The notes: generated by a model not told the origin, from the sequence alone. Positions 43,071-51,815 are shown, counted from the stretch's first letter. The stretch is 64,000 nucleotides of DNA from Dyella amyloliquefaciens (GCF_004296575.1 NZ_SAYT01000006.1:124001-188000); one strand, 5' to 3'. Made by a program: numbers and translations.

Positions 43071-44028
43071 GTTCGGTCTCCGTCATTGGTGCCCGCCAGT
43101 AGGGGTAGAAGTTGAACCACTGCTGCGGCGCCTGCAGGCAACGCTGCGCAAGGCGGTCGGCATAGCCCTGGGCCCAGCGCTGGATGGTGGCGTCGCGCTG
43201 GCCTCGTGCCCAGGTCTGTTCATCGATATAGGGTTCCAGGTGAATGGTGTAGCGGCCGCTCACCTTGAGGCAGAAAATCAGGTTCACCGGGCAGCGCAGC
43301 AGACCGGCCATCAGCCATGGCCCTTGCGGCAGCGGCGCGGTATGGCCGAGGAAATCGACCTCGACGCAACGACCGCCATGCAGCGGTACGCGGTCGCCGG
43401 CAATGGCCAGCCATTCGCCGCGCTCGATGCGTTGTGAGAGGTCCATCATCAGTGCGGTATCGAGCTCGCTCACCTGGATCAGGCGCATGCGTTGCTCACC
43501 GGCCTCGCCCAGCAAGCGGTTGTAGTGACCCACGTGATGCGTGTGCACCAGCACGTTGAGCGGCACCTGATCGCCCAGTTCCGCCATCGCGCGGCAGACG
43601 TCGAGATTGCCCAGATGCGTGCACACCAGAATCTGGCCGCGACCGTTGCCGCGGCTTTGCAGCAGGCGCGAGCGCACGTCGGCCGGGTCGTCCAGGCTCA
43701 CGTGATCGAGCTTGAGCTTGCCGTTCCACACATCGAGGCGGTCGAGCAGGCACTCGGCGAACGCCATGAACTGGCCGAACACGCTGCGATGCCGTGGTTG
43801 CAGCTCGGGGCGTCCACTCCAGCCGGAGAGGCGGGTCTGGTATTGCCGGATGCTGTAGCGCCCGCGTCGGTCCGATACGTAGAAATAGAACACGATCACG
43901 TAGAGCAACGGTGCCAGCACGCGGCGCCCGAGACGCCGTGCGATCAGCGCCGTGAACTTCATCAGGATGAAGCTGCCGCGCTCCTTGCGACCGGCCCAGT
44001 GGCGTTCGTTGGCGGCGGACTCACTCAT
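43060..44028 (-). CDS. LpxL/HtrB-like acyltransferase of the aryl polyene cluster
   Basis: 322 residues from ATG 44028, which overlaps the hotdog gene end by 8 bp; an upstream read-through to 44082 is not supported. An N-terminal hydrophobic segment (RVLAPLLYVIVFYFYVSD) anchors it to the inner membrane. The acyltransferase motif ILVCTHLGNLDVCRAMAELG holds the HxxxxD-type pair, and GDRVPLHGGRCVEVDFLG plus PQGPWLMAGLLRCPVNLIF are shared with lipid A acyltransferases. It probably moves the finished aryl polyene chain onto a lipid or glycerol carrier. Confidence 0.85.
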   Translation of the reverse strand: MSESAANERHWAGRKERGSFILMKFTALIARRLGRRVLAPLLYVIVFYFYVSDRRGRYSIRQYQTRLSGWSGRPELQPRHRSVFGQFMAFAECLLDRLDVWNGKLKLDHVSLDDPADVRSRLLQSRGNGRGQILVCTHLGNLDVCRAMAELGDQVPLNVLVHTHHVGHYNRLLGEAGEQRMRLIQVSELDTALMMDLSQRIERGEWLAIAGDRVPLHGGRCVEVDFLGHTAPLPQGPWLMAGLLRCPVNLIFCLKVSGRYTIHLEPYIDEQTWARGQRDATIQRWAQGYADRLAQRCLQAPQQWFNFYPYWRAPMTETEHAR

Positions 44029-44620
44029 CGGCGCGCGTCCACTGCAGCCGACCCGAGGAATACTCCACTTCGTTGCGAGCATAGTGAAAATGCATGCGCG
44101 CCTGGGCCGCGTCGCGGCGCAAGCTCAGCTGCACTTCGTCGCCGGGGCGCAGCGGTCGCTGGAACTTCAGCATTTCCACACGGCGACAGGTGGTCGGCGT
44201 ACCGAAGCGCTCGGCGCTGCGGGCCAGCACCCAGGCGAGTTGCAAGACGCCGGGAACGATCGGCAGCTGGGGGAAGTGGGTGTCAAACTGCTGCAGGTCC
44301 ACGGGAATGCGCAGCGACAGCGTCGCGCCATCGCCATCCACCTGTTCGCCGAGCAGCTCGGCTTCGGTGGGGCGGGGCTGTGCAAGAAGGGTGGCTGCCC
44401 AATCCGATTCGGACTGAAGAGGCCAGGCATCGACCAGCCGCCATGTCTCCGGTACGTTCAATCCGTGCGTCGGCAGCGTTTTGTCCACCGCCTGCAAGAA
44501 GGCACGGCGGCCCAGCCGGCGCAGCGCGGAAAGGCCCTCAGGAGTAGGCAGCAGGATTGCCCCTGCCAAAGCCCATCGCACCTGCGCGACCCATGGATGA
44601 TCGGGCAGTACTTGCTTCAT
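44021..44620 (-). CDS. Hotdog dehydratase with N-terminal remnant of an acyl-ACP synthetase
   Basis: 199 residues from ATG 44620. Residues about 100-199 form a hotdog domain (VDLQQFDTHFPQLPIVPGVL, LKFQRPLRPGDEVQLSL), like the ApeI dehydratase. Residues about 15-85 (LPTPEGLSALRRLGRRAFLQ, then LNVPETWRLVDAWPLQ) resemble the C-terminal subdomain of the AMP-binding synthetase that activates the aromatic starter in aryl polyene clusters. The catalytic Lys that normally follows this segment is absent (QSESDW instead), and no AMP-binding domain precedes it. It looks like a deletion remnant fused in frame to the dehydratase. Confidence is high for the hotdog, moderate for the remnant. Confidence 0.8.
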   Translation of the reverse strand: MKQVLPDHPWVAQVRWALAGAILLPTPEGLSALRRLGRRAFLQAVDKTLPTHGLNVPETWRLVDAWPLQSESDWAATLLAQPRPTEAELLGEQVDGDGATLSLRIPVDLQQFDTHFPQLPIVPGVLQLAWVLARSAERFGTPTTCRRVEMLKFQRPLRPGDEVQLSLRRDAAQARMHFHYARNEVEYSSGRLQWTRADE

Positions 44621-44637
44621 GGCGGCATCGGATCCGC

Positions 44638-45183
44638 TCACGCCGTCGCCCGCAGGCGCTGGCGGAGCAGCCATTCGCCGCCGAACAAGGTGCCCATGAT
44701 GAAGTAGACGATGAGGCCGTTGTAGAGCGTCCACCAACTCAATGGCGCCCACAGCGTGAGCACGGCCGATGTGAACACGTTGAACACGAAGAAGCCGACC
44801 CACACCCAGGTCACCGTTCGTGTGTAGGGAATGGCGGCGTCCGGCAGATCGGGTTCGCGCAGGCGCGCGATACGTTCGACGATCGGTGGTCCGAAGTGCA
44901 GGCTGAAGGCGAACACGAACAGCAGCAACAGGCTGATCAGCGATGGATACCAGCGCAGCAGCATGGCCTCGCCACTGAAGGCGAGCATGACGCAATAAGC
45001 CAGTGCAGCGCCCACCATCCATCGGCCGCCCGGTTGCTTCAGCAGCCCCGGTGCGCGGATCAGCCACACCGCGCCGAGAATCAGCGCGAACACCGGCGTG
45101 TCGACATGTTCCATGCCGAAGTACACCAGGAAGGGGTACAGCAGCCCGACGACCGGCAGCAGGATGGATATCAGCTTGCGCAT
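44638..45183 (-). CDS. COG4648-type inner-membrane protein of the aryl polyene cluster
   Basis: 181 residues, about five or six hydrophobic helices: LISILLPVVGLLYPFLVYF, FALILGAVWLI, MVGAALAYCVMLAFSG, LISLLLLFVFAFSLHFG, VWVGFFVFNVFTSAVLTL, LIVYFIMGTLFGGEWLL. Such proteins are constant members of aryl polyene clusters, with unknown role, possibly in handing intermediates to membrane acyltransferases. The start overlaps the ACP gene by 13 bp; it is followed by the truncated-synthetase/hotdog gene after 17 bp. Confidence 0.85.
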   Translation of the reverse strand: MRKLISILLPVVGLLYPFLVYFGMEHVDTPVFALILGAVWLIRAPGLLKQPGGRWMVGAALAYCVMLAFSGEAMLLRWYPSLISLLLLFVFAFSLHFGPPIVERIARLREPDLPDAAIPYTRTVTWVWVGFFVFNVFTSAVLTLWAPLSWWTLYNGLIVYFIMGTLFGGEWLLRQRLRATA

Positions 45184-45440
45184 GCGGCCCGCTGTGCTTC
45201 GACAAACGAGGCCAGGCTCGCCACGTTGGCGAAATGCTGGCGCGCATCGCGCGAGTCGGAGGCAATCTGGATGTCGAAGCGCTTCTGCAGCGCCAGCGCG
45301 AGTTCCAGGGCGTCGATCGAATCCAGTCCCAGTCCTTCACCGAACAATGGCATGTTGGGCGTGATGTCGCTGACCTCGATGTCCTCAAGGCTGAGCGTGT
45401 CGATGATCAGTTGGGCGATATCTCTTTGAAGGTCGTTCAC
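45171..45440 (-). CDS. Acyl carrier protein (ApeE/ApeF-like)
   Basis: 89 residues with a GTG start at 45440, overlapping the upstream acyltransferase stop (GTGA). The phosphopantetheine site is GEGLGLDSIDALELALAL, Ser near residue 41. Helices II-IV of a standard ACP follow. It carries growing aryl polyene chains; a second ACP gene opens the operon at 53213-53482. The start was chosen by homology of the N-terminal helix and by the coupling. Confidence 0.9.
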   Translation of the reverse strand: MNDLQRDIAQLIIDTLSLEDIEVSDITPNMPLFGEGLGLDSIDALELALALQKRFDIQIASDSRDARQHFANVASLASFVEAQRAACAS

Positions 45441-46231
45441 GGCGATGCGAGCTCTTTGAGGTAGAGGGTGTGCAGATGCTGGTTGAGCCGGCGCGATGCA
45501 ATTGGCAGCGGCGTATCGGCGTTGAAGGCGGCCGGATCGATGTCCGTACCCACGCGCAGGCACACGTGGAAGCGGCGATGCGGAATGCTGTACCAGGGCT
45601 CCGCCTTGGTCAGCGTGGTCGGCTCGACCGAGATGAAGACCGGGGTGATCGTCTGTGCGCCGCGCAGCGCGATGGCCGCGGCACCCCGGTGAAACACGGG
45701 AGCCTGTCCCGGCGTCGTGCGCGTGCCTTCGGGGAACACGATCAGCGTCTGGCCTTCGCGCAAGACGTCGGCGGCATGCTCGAGGGTTTCCGTGCTGCCA
45801 TCGTTGGCGATGTATTCGGCCCGGCTGATCGGACCGCGCATGCACGGATTTCGCCACAGGCTCTGCTTCACCACGCAGTTGGCATCGCGAATCTGCGAGA
45901 CCAGGAACACCACATCGATCAACGAGGGATGGTTGGCGATGACCATCTGACCCGGCTGACCAAGGCGCTCGGCGCCGATCACTTCGAAGGTGAGTACGCC
46001 CGTGCGGTACATGAACTGCACGTGCAGGTGAAACGCCCGACTGATGGCAGCGCGCATGCGGCGACGACGTGTCAGGCGGGAGCCCGGCAGCAGCCACAGC
46101 AACGGGAACACCAGAATGTACAAGAGCACGCCGCCCACGCCGAACAGCGCAAAGCTCATGGCCGTGGCGAGCAGGCGCCACAGGTAGAAATGGTCGCGAC
46201 GCAGGCTCAAGGGTTCCGCTGCCAGATCCAT
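45437..46231 (-). CDS. PlsC-like lysophospholipid acyltransferase
   Basis: 264 residues from ATG 46231 (GGAAG 8 bp upstream; ATG 46246 is an alternative). An N-terminal membrane helix pair (LLATAMSFALFGVGGVLLYI) is followed by the PlsC motifs MVIANHPSLIDVVFLVSQ (an HxxxxD-type site, His and Asp present), ISRAEYIANDG and LIVFPEGTRTTPGQ. It overlaps the chain-length-factor gene by 25 bp. In aryl polyene clusters a PlsC-like enzyme is thought to build the lipid anchor to which the polyene is attached. Confidence 0.87.
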   Translation of the reverse strand: MDLAAEPLSLRRDHFYLWRLLATAMSFALFGVGGVLLYILVFPLLWLLPGSRLTRRRRMRAAISRAFHLHVQFMYRTGVLTFEVIGAERLGQPGQMVIANHPSLIDVVFLVSQIRDANCVVKQSLWRNPCMRGPISRAEYIANDGSTETLEHAADVLREGQTLIVFPEGTRTTPGQAPVFHRGAAAIALRGAQTITPVFISVEPTTLTKAEPWYSIPHRRFHVCLRVGTDIDPAAFNADTPLPIASRRLNQHLHTLYLKELASP

Positions 46232-46947
46232 TGACGTGTCTTCCATGTGTGCATGAGGGAGGCGGCTGGCCTGTGCAACGCACGCACGAAGTCGAGCGCG
46301 AACGGCCAGTCGGTGTGGTCTGCTTGCGTGGTGCGGCCACTGAGTTGCAGTTGCCAGTGCGACGCGGCTCCGGCATCGGGGCGCGAGGCGCCCACGCGCA
46401 AAGCCACTGCGTAGGTGAACGGCACATCGTCGATCCAGTCGGCGTAGGCCTCGGGTGGGCGCTCTTCCGTCATCACCACGATCACGGCGGGTGCACCCTG
46501 GTCGATGAGCGTGGCCGCTTCGAGCATGGCGTGCTCGAAGGTGTCGGCCTCTCCGGCGATCGCGGTGGATTCGCCACGCTGGCCGCGCAGAATCGACCAC
46601 TGCCCGGCGATCGCGTTATGCACTGAAAGTCCGAACTGCGTGGGTGACAACGGCTGGCGATCGGCAACGTCGCCAAGGATGGCGTACGTGCGCGTGGTCT
46701 CGCCGTGGCGTGAAGCGAATACCAGTGGCAGCTGTTCGTCGTCGCCGCACAGCGGCCATGCGACATGCAGCGCGATGCGTGCCATGCGGCTCAGGCGGCG
46801 ACGTTGCATCGCGGGCAGGAAACTGCAGTCCGGTTGCTCGCCCTGCTCGGCGGGCGCCCACGGCGCATTGGCCCAGGCCTGCCATGCTTCGGCACTTTCC
46901 AGGCCCGGCGCCCAGGCGCGCCAGTCGGCGATGCGCAGGTCGATCAT
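46207..46947 (-). CDS. Beta-ketoacyl synthase-like chain length factor (inactive)
   Basis: 246 residues from ATG 46947 (GGAG 8 bp upstream). It corresponds only to the N-terminal half of a ketosynthase (Ketoacyl-synt_2 type). FGLSVHNAIAGQWSILRGQR and the segment ESTAIAGEADTFEHAMLEAA align with the nucleophile region, but the position of the active Cys holds Ala. It therefore cannot condense and probably pairs with one of the neighbouring ketosynthases as a chain length factor. Overlaps the ketosynthase gene by 4 bp. Confidence 0.85.
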   Translation of the reverse strand: MIDLRIADWRAWAPGLESAEAWQAWANAPWAPAEQGEQPDCSFLPAMQRRRLSRMARIALHVAWPLCGDDEQLPLVFASRHGETTRTYAILGDVADRQPLSPTQFGLSVHNAIAGQWSILRGQRGESTAIAGEADTFEHAMLEAATLIDQGAPAVIVVMTEERPPEAYADWIDDVPFTYAVALRVGASRPDAGAASHWQLQLSGRTTQADHTDWPFALDFVRALHRPAASLMHTWKTRQWIWQRNP

Positions 46948-48200
46948 GCGTGGTCTCCCGTCATCCGACGAAACATCAGGGAGGCGCAGCTGCCGCCGAA
47001 GCCGAAGCTGTTGGACAGCGCGCAGTCGATCTGGCGTTTGGTCGTCGAGGTCAGCAGCGGCGTTGCCTCGAACATCGCATCGGGGCTGACGATGTCGGTG
47101 CCCGCCGCGAAGCCGTGCTGCATCATCAGCAGGCAGGCAATGGCGTCGAGTGCTCCCGCTGCTGCCGGTGCGTGTCCGATCAGTCCCTTGATCGATGAAA
47201 GCGCTGGTGCGTCGGTGCCGCGCTCGCGAAAGACCGTCTCGATCGCTTCCCACTCGGCCAGGTCGCCGAGCGGAGTGGAGCAGGCATGGGTGTTGATGTA
47301 GTCGGGCAGCGTGCCGCCTTCATCGAGCGCCTGGCGCATTGCATCGGCGATGCCGGCGGGACCTGGGCCCACCATGCTCGTCGCGTCGGTGCTGGCGCCG
47401 TAGCCGCACACTTCAGCAAGTATGGTCGCGCCACGTGCGCGGGCATGTTCGAGTGATTCGAGTACCAGCACGCCAGCGCCGGCGGCGAGCACGATGCCAT
47501 CGCGTTCTGCGTCATACGGGCGCGATGCCCGTTCCGGTTGCGCATTGCTGTTGACCGACAGCGCGCCCATTGCGTCGAACCACAGCGCGGTCGTGTCGTG
47601 CAGTTCCTCGCTACCGCCGCAAATGACCTTCTGCAGCTTGCCTAGCTGGATCAGCTCCAGGGCCTGGCCGATCGCATGCGCGCCGCTGGTGCACGCGGAG
47701 GTGATCACCATGCTGCGACCGCCGACGCCGAAGGCATGAGCGAGGCCCGCCGATACCGAGCTGCTCATGCCACGCGTGACGATGTACGGTGACAGCCGCG
47801 CAATGCCACGCGAGGCGAAGCTCTCTAGCGCCGCCTGATGCTCACTCAGCGCCGCACCGCCGCCGATGACCAGGCCACAAGTGGGCGAAGCCAACTGGCC
47901 CGGCGTGAGTCCGGACTGGGCAATCGCCTCGCGCGCGGCCTGCCATGCATACCAGGCGGTTACGGGCAGGAAGCGGCGCAGCTTGCGTGGCGGCTCTTCC
48001 AGCAAACGCTGCTCGACGGCACCGCCGACCTGGCAACGCATGCCCAGCGCTTCCAGCTGCGGCAGGTGGCGTACACCACTGCGGCCGCTGCGAAGCGCAC
48101 CGAGCAGGGGCTCGGTGCCGACCCCCACGCACGACACTGCACCCATGCCGGTCACGACGACCCGGGGCAGCGAAGCGCGAGGCGCGGCGACGGCGTTCAT
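46944..48200 (-). CDS. Beta-ketoacyl-ACP synthase (aryl polyene, second of three)
   Basis: 418 residues. Start RVVVTGMGAVSCVGVGTEPL. The triad is present: ITSACTSGAHAIGQALELIQ (Cys near 174), INTHACSTPLGD (first His, but with Ala-Cys where HGTSTP is usual) and IKGLIGHAPAAAGAL (second His, in a motif that departs from GHTLGAAGA). These substitutions suggest a specialised partner, possibly the active subunit pairing with the short chain-length-factor protein next to it. Overlaps both neighbours by 4 bp. Confidence 0.9.
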   Translation of the reverse strand: MNAVAAPRASLPRVVVTGMGAVSCVGVGTEPLLGALRSGRSGVRHLPQLEALGMRCQVGGAVEQRLLEEPPRKLRRFLPVTAWYAWQAAREAIAQSGLTPGQLASPTCGLVIGGGAALSEHQAALESFASRGIARLSPYIVTRGMSSSVSAGLAHAFGVGGRSMVITSACTSGAHAIGQALELIQLGKLQKVICGGSEELHDTTALWFDAMGALSVNSNAQPERASRPYDAERDGIVLAAGAGVLVLESLEHARARGATILAEVCGYGASTDATSMVGPGPAGIADAMRQALDEGGTLPDYINTHACSTPLGDLAEWEAIETVFRERGTDAPALSSIKGLIGHAPAAAGALDAIACLLMMQHGFAAGTDIVSPDAMFEATPLLTSTTKRQIDCALSNSFGFGGSCASLMFRRMTGDHA

Positions 48201-49423
48201 GCGTCAATGGCCTTGAAGATCAGCGAGGTATTGATGCCGCCGAAGGCGAAGTTGTTGTTCATCACGTAGCGCGCGTCGATGCGGCGGCCTTCGCCGACGA
48301 TGTAGTCGAGCGGCGCGCACTCGGGATCGGGGTTCTCGAGGTTGAGCGTGGGGGCGAACCAGCCCTCTCGCATCATCTCGACCGTCCACCACGATTCCAG
48401 TGCGCCACAGGCTCCCAGCGTGTGGCCCACGTAACCCTTCATCGAGCTGATCGGCGTGGCGGTGCCCAGCACCGAAGCGGTGGCATGGCTTTCCGCCACG
48501 TCGCCGCGATCGGTGGCGGTGCCGTGTGCGCTGATGTAGTCGATCGCAGCGGGTTCGAGGCCGGCGTCGTCGAGTGCCATGCGCATCGCGACGGCCATCG
48601 TCTCGCGGGTGGGCTGGGTGATGTGGCTGCCGTCGGAGTTGCAGCCAAAGCCCACTACCTCGGCGTACATGCGTGCACCGCGTGCGCGGGCATGTTCGTA
48701 TTCCTCCAGCACCAGCGTGGTCGCGCCTTCTCCGACCACCAGGCCGTCGCGTGCACGGTCGAACGGGCGCGGAGTCAGTGCCGGCTCATCGTTGCGCGTA
48801 CTGGTGGCGAACAAGGTATCGAACACCGCGGCTCCCGGGCCGGAGAGCTCCTCCGCACCGCCGCACAGCATCAGGGCCTGCTTGCCCTGCTGGATCGCCT
48901 CGTAGCCGAAGCCAATCGCCTGGCTGCCAGATGTGCACGCACTGGACGTAGGGATGATGCGCCCCTTCAGGCCGAAGAACACGCCGACGTTCACCGCCGT
49001 GGTGTGCGCCATCATCTGGATGTAGCTGGTGGCGGTGACACCCTGCATCGAGCCGGTGTCGAGCATGTGGCCCATCACGCGGACAGGCTCCACGCTGCCG
49101 CCCGAGGAGCCGTAGGCGACGCCCATGCGTCCATCGCTCACCGATGCGTCACCAAGCAGGCCTGCATCGGCCAATGCACGCTCGCTGGCGGCCACGGCCA
49201 GTTGCGCCACGCGGCCCATCGAGCGCAAGTGGCGCCGAGGCCACGGCGGTGTCGCGAAGTCGTCGACGGGACAGCCAAGCCGTCCGTTCAGTGCATCGAA
49301 GTAGTCCCATTCGGGCATGCGTCGCACTGCGTTGCGGTATTGCCGCAGGCGCGCGGCGATGCTGGCCCAGTCGTGACCCAGCGGAGTGATGCCGCCGATG
49401 CCAGTGATGACGACGCGCTTCAT
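48197..49423 (-). CDS. Beta-ketoacyl-ACP synthase (aryl polyene, third of three)
   Basis: 408 residues from ATG 49423. The start MKRVVITGIGGITPLGHDW is typical. Triad intact: PTSSACTSGSQAIGFGYEAI (Cys near 168), ISAHGTATDRGD (first His), MKGYVGHTLGACGAL (second His). The end NNNFAFGGINTSLIF is standard. The start codon overlaps the stop of a 12-codon reading frame that itself overlaps the exporter stop, so translation may be coupled through it. Probably an ApeR-like condensing enzyme. Confidence 0.92.
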   Translation of the reverse strand: MKRVVITGIGGITPLGHDWASIAARLRQYRNAVRRMPEWDYFDALNGRLGCPVDDFATPPWPRRHLRSMGRVAQLAVAASERALADAGLLGDASVSDGRMGVAYGSSGGSVEPVRVMGHMLDTGSMQGVTATSYIQMMAHTTAVNVGVFFGLKGRIIPTSSACTSGSQAIGFGYEAIQQGKQALMLCGGAEELSGPGAAVFDTLFATSTRNDEPALTPRPFDRARDGLVVGEGATTLVLEEYEHARARGARMYAEVVGFGCNSDGSHITQPTRETMAVAMRMALDDAGLEPAAIDYISAHGTATDRGDVAESHATASVLGTATPISSMKGYVGHTLGACGALESWWTVEMMREGWFAPTLNLENPDPECAPLDYIVGEGRRIDARYVMNNNFAFGGINTSLIFKAIDA

Positions 49424-49458
49424 CGGTGCGCGCCCTGCGAGAGGAAGGTGTCGTTCAT
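49420..49458 (-). other. 12-codon mini reading frame bridging two operon genes
   Basis: ATG at 49458 overlaps the exporter stop as ATGA, and the frame (MNDTFLSQGAHR) ends in a TGA overlapping the ketosynthase ATG as ATGA. It thus tiles exactly the 31-bp gap. It has no good ribosome site of its own. It may be a coupling device or the decayed start of a lost gene; a functional peptide is not claimed. Confidence 0.35.
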
Positions 49459-51815
49459 GGTGATGGCTCGGAAGCGGGCAGACTGGCCGGCGCCAGCAGC
49501 GCGGTGATGCCAATGCCCAGCAACAGGGTGATACCGAAATGCTGCAGCGCTGGCATGGTGCTCAGGCCCAGCAGTCCGAAGGAAAGCAGCGCGGTAACGG
49601 CTGAAAGCAGCACGCTCGCATAGCTGGCACCTGGGAGGTGCCCGGTGTGCGGTTCGCCCTCCCGCATGAATACGGCGTAGTTGGCGCCCACGCCCAGCAC
49701 CAGCATCAGCGCCATCCAGTGGAACAGCGTAAGCGGTTGGCCGGCATAGCCGAGGGCGGCCACGGCAAGTCCGATACCGAGCAGCGGCGGTGCAAGCACG
49801 CGTGGCGCGGCGCGTCCGTAGCGCCAGGTGAAGACCGCGCCGACGAGCGCGAGTGCAGCCAACAGCCACAGGCTGGCGTACTGGCGGTAGCGCCCGAACA
49901 ACGCCGACACGCTGGCCGGTTTGTCGACGAGGCTTACGTCCTGCAAGCCGTCGGCGGCCGCGCGCAGCACGGCGACATCGTCCTGGCCTTGCGGCAGCAC
50001 GAGCGAGGCATAGCTATGGTCGCCCTGATTCATCCATAGGTAACGAAAGGGAATGGATAAGGGCATCGACAGCCACGCGTCGATCTTGAGCACGTCGCCA
50101 GGCCATCCCGCAAGGTAGGCGTTAGCCACGGACGCCTTGATGCCCGCCTGCACCAGGGTTGCTTCCATCGATGCACCCGATGCGAACCAGGGGGCCAGGG
50201 CGGCCTGGTTGGCGCGTTGCCGTTGTGCCGACGGCACCATCCCGGCCACCCCCGTCCAACCACCGAGTTGTCGCTGGTCCACCAGCGACTGCAGTCGCTG
50301 CTCGAGTGCTTCCTCCCGCTGCAGGGTCAGCTCGGGGGTGGTGCCGGTGACCAGATAGAACTGGCTGCCGTTGCCGAGACCGGTGATCGCGCGGATACGT
50401 GCCTCCTGCTGCGCCAGCGCAGCGGGCGGAGCGATCAGCAGATGGATGTCATCGTCATGGCCCACGCGCCACCAGCCAGGAGCCGCTATGGCCAGCAGCA
50501 ATGCCAGCACCGCCAGGCCAAGGCGTCCGTGCGCCAGCCGCATCACATGCTGTTGCCAGCCGCGTGCGAGCTTCACAAGCTGGGGCGACAGCGACCTGCG
50601 CGCGGGTGCTGCGGAGAGCACGGGCAACAGCCAGAAAACGCTGAGGCAGGACACCGTCATGCCCACCATGGCAAAGCAAGCCATCTGGCGCAGGGCTGGG
50701 AAGGGCACCAGGCCAAGCAGCGCATAGCCCAGCAGCGAAGTGCCCAGCGCCAGCAGCAGCGCCGGGCGAACCTGCTGCACGCCTCGCTGCGGTTGCCACG
50801 TCGCCCCCGCATTGGCGCGCGCACACAGGTACTGGATCGAATAGTCCACCGCTTCGCCAAGCAGGGCCGCGCCGAACACCAGGGTAAGCAGGTGGATCTG
50901 GCCGAACAGCAGCAGGGTTGCCACCAGCGCGCTGACGATACCCACCGCCGTGGACAGGAAAGCCACCAGCAATGGCCGTGGCGAGCGGAAGGTCCACAGC
51001 AGCAGCAGTGCGATGCCCAGCGTCGAGGTCAGGCCCACCACGTGCATGTCGCGCTCGGCGCCGGCACGCGCGGCGGCCGCGTAGAACACCGCGCCTGTCC
51101 GCAGCAGCTGCGAGCCGGGATGATCGCGACTTGCCTCGTGCCACGCGCGGTCGAGCGCACCGAGGGCGTCGCGTTGCACGCCATCGTCATACGAGGAGCC
51201 GCGCAGCGACGCGATCACCATCACATAGGTGAGACCGTCCTGGTGGGCGGTGAGCAGATCGTCCTCCGGCACCAGCGGTGAACGGCTCCACGGTTGCTGG
51301 TCCAGCCAGTGCTGCAGCCAGCCGAACGGATCGTCCTGCAAGCGGGTGCCGATGCCGGCGATGAACGGTTCGTTGAGGCGCCGGGCCAGTGCCTGGGCGG
51401 GATCATAGGCCGGCTGTGTCAGCGCGGTGCGGTCGGCGGCGCTGAGCAAGCTGAAGCGATAGGGCAGGTAAGGTGCAACGAACTGGTCGAGATCGAAGGG
51501 CGGCAGTTCCGCGGTTACCGCGTCGAACGCGTGCTCGCGGGATAATGCCTTGCCCAGTTCGCGAGCGGATGCCTTCGCCGCGTCGTCATCGGCGTTGGCG
51601 ACCACCAGCACCATGCGATCGCCATTGGCGTGCGCCAGTCGGTCCACCGCGGCCTCGGCAAGCGGGTGGCGCTCGGTGGCGGGCAACATCGCGAGCAGGT
51701 CGGTCTGGATGGGCACGGAGTGGTTGCCGAACAGCAGCCAGAGTCCCAACACGACCGTACTCAGGGCAAAGACCCCGAACAGTCCTGCTCGAAGATGCAG
51801 GCCACGCATGCTCAT
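49455..51815 (-). CDS. MMPL/RND-superfamily exporter of the aryl polyene pathway (ApeM-like)
   Basis: 786 residues from ATG 51815 (overlapping the LolA-like stop). Two repeats are visible, each with a periplasmic loop and about five to six membrane helices. The first block has LTSTLGIALLLLWTFRSPRP and FGAALLGEAVDYSIQYLCAR; the second has GIGLAVAALGYAGQPLTLFH, LVLGVGANYAVFM and ALLSFGLLGLSTMPAL. The central GEAVDYSIQYL and GVGANYAVFM motifs are the proton-relay-like helices of MMPL proteins. It probably moves the lipid-linked polyene out of the inner membrane toward the LolA-like carrier. Confidence 0.92.
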   Translation of the reverse strand: MSMRGLHLRAGLFGVFALSTVVLGLWLLFGNHSVPIQTDLLAMLPATERHPLAEAAVDRLAHANGDRMVLVVANADDDAAKASARELGKALSREHAFDAVTAELPPFDLDQFVAPYLPYRFSLLSAADRTALTQPAYDPAQALARRLNEPFIAGIGTRLQDDPFGWLQHWLDQQPWSRSPLVPEDDLLTAHQDGLTYVMVIASLRGSSYDDGVQRDALGALDRAWHEASRDHPGSQLLRTGAVFYAAAARAGAERDMHVVGLTSTLGIALLLLWTFRSPRPLLVAFLSTAVGIVSALVATLLLFGQIHLLTLVFGAALLGEAVDYSIQYLCARANAGATWQPQRGVQQVRPALLLALGTSLLGYALLGLVPFPALRQMACFAMVGMTVSCLSVFWLLPVLSAAPARRSLSPQLVKLARGWQQHVMRLAHGRLGLAVLALLLAIAAPGWWRVGHDDDIHLLIAPPAALAQQEARIRAITGLGNGSQFYLVTGTTPELTLQREEALEQRLQSLVDQRQLGGWTGVAGMVPSAQRQRANQAALAPWFASGASMEATLVQAGIKASVANAYLAGWPGDVLKIDAWLSMPLSIPFRYLWMNQGDHSYASLVLPQGQDDVAVLRAAADGLQDVSLVDKPASVSALFGRYRQYASLWLLAALALVGAVFTWRYGRAAPRVLAPPLLGIGLAVAALGYAGQPLTLFHWMALMLVLGVGANYAVFMREGEPHTGHLPGASYASVLLSAVTALLSFGLLGLSTMPALQHFGITLLLGIGITALLAPASLPASEPSP

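Noticed and set aside
44620-45388. Upstream extension of the hotdog reading frame as a longer protein
   Set aside because: The extension lies antiframe to the membrane-protein and ACP genes and shows no AMP-binding motif, so it does not restore a synthetase.
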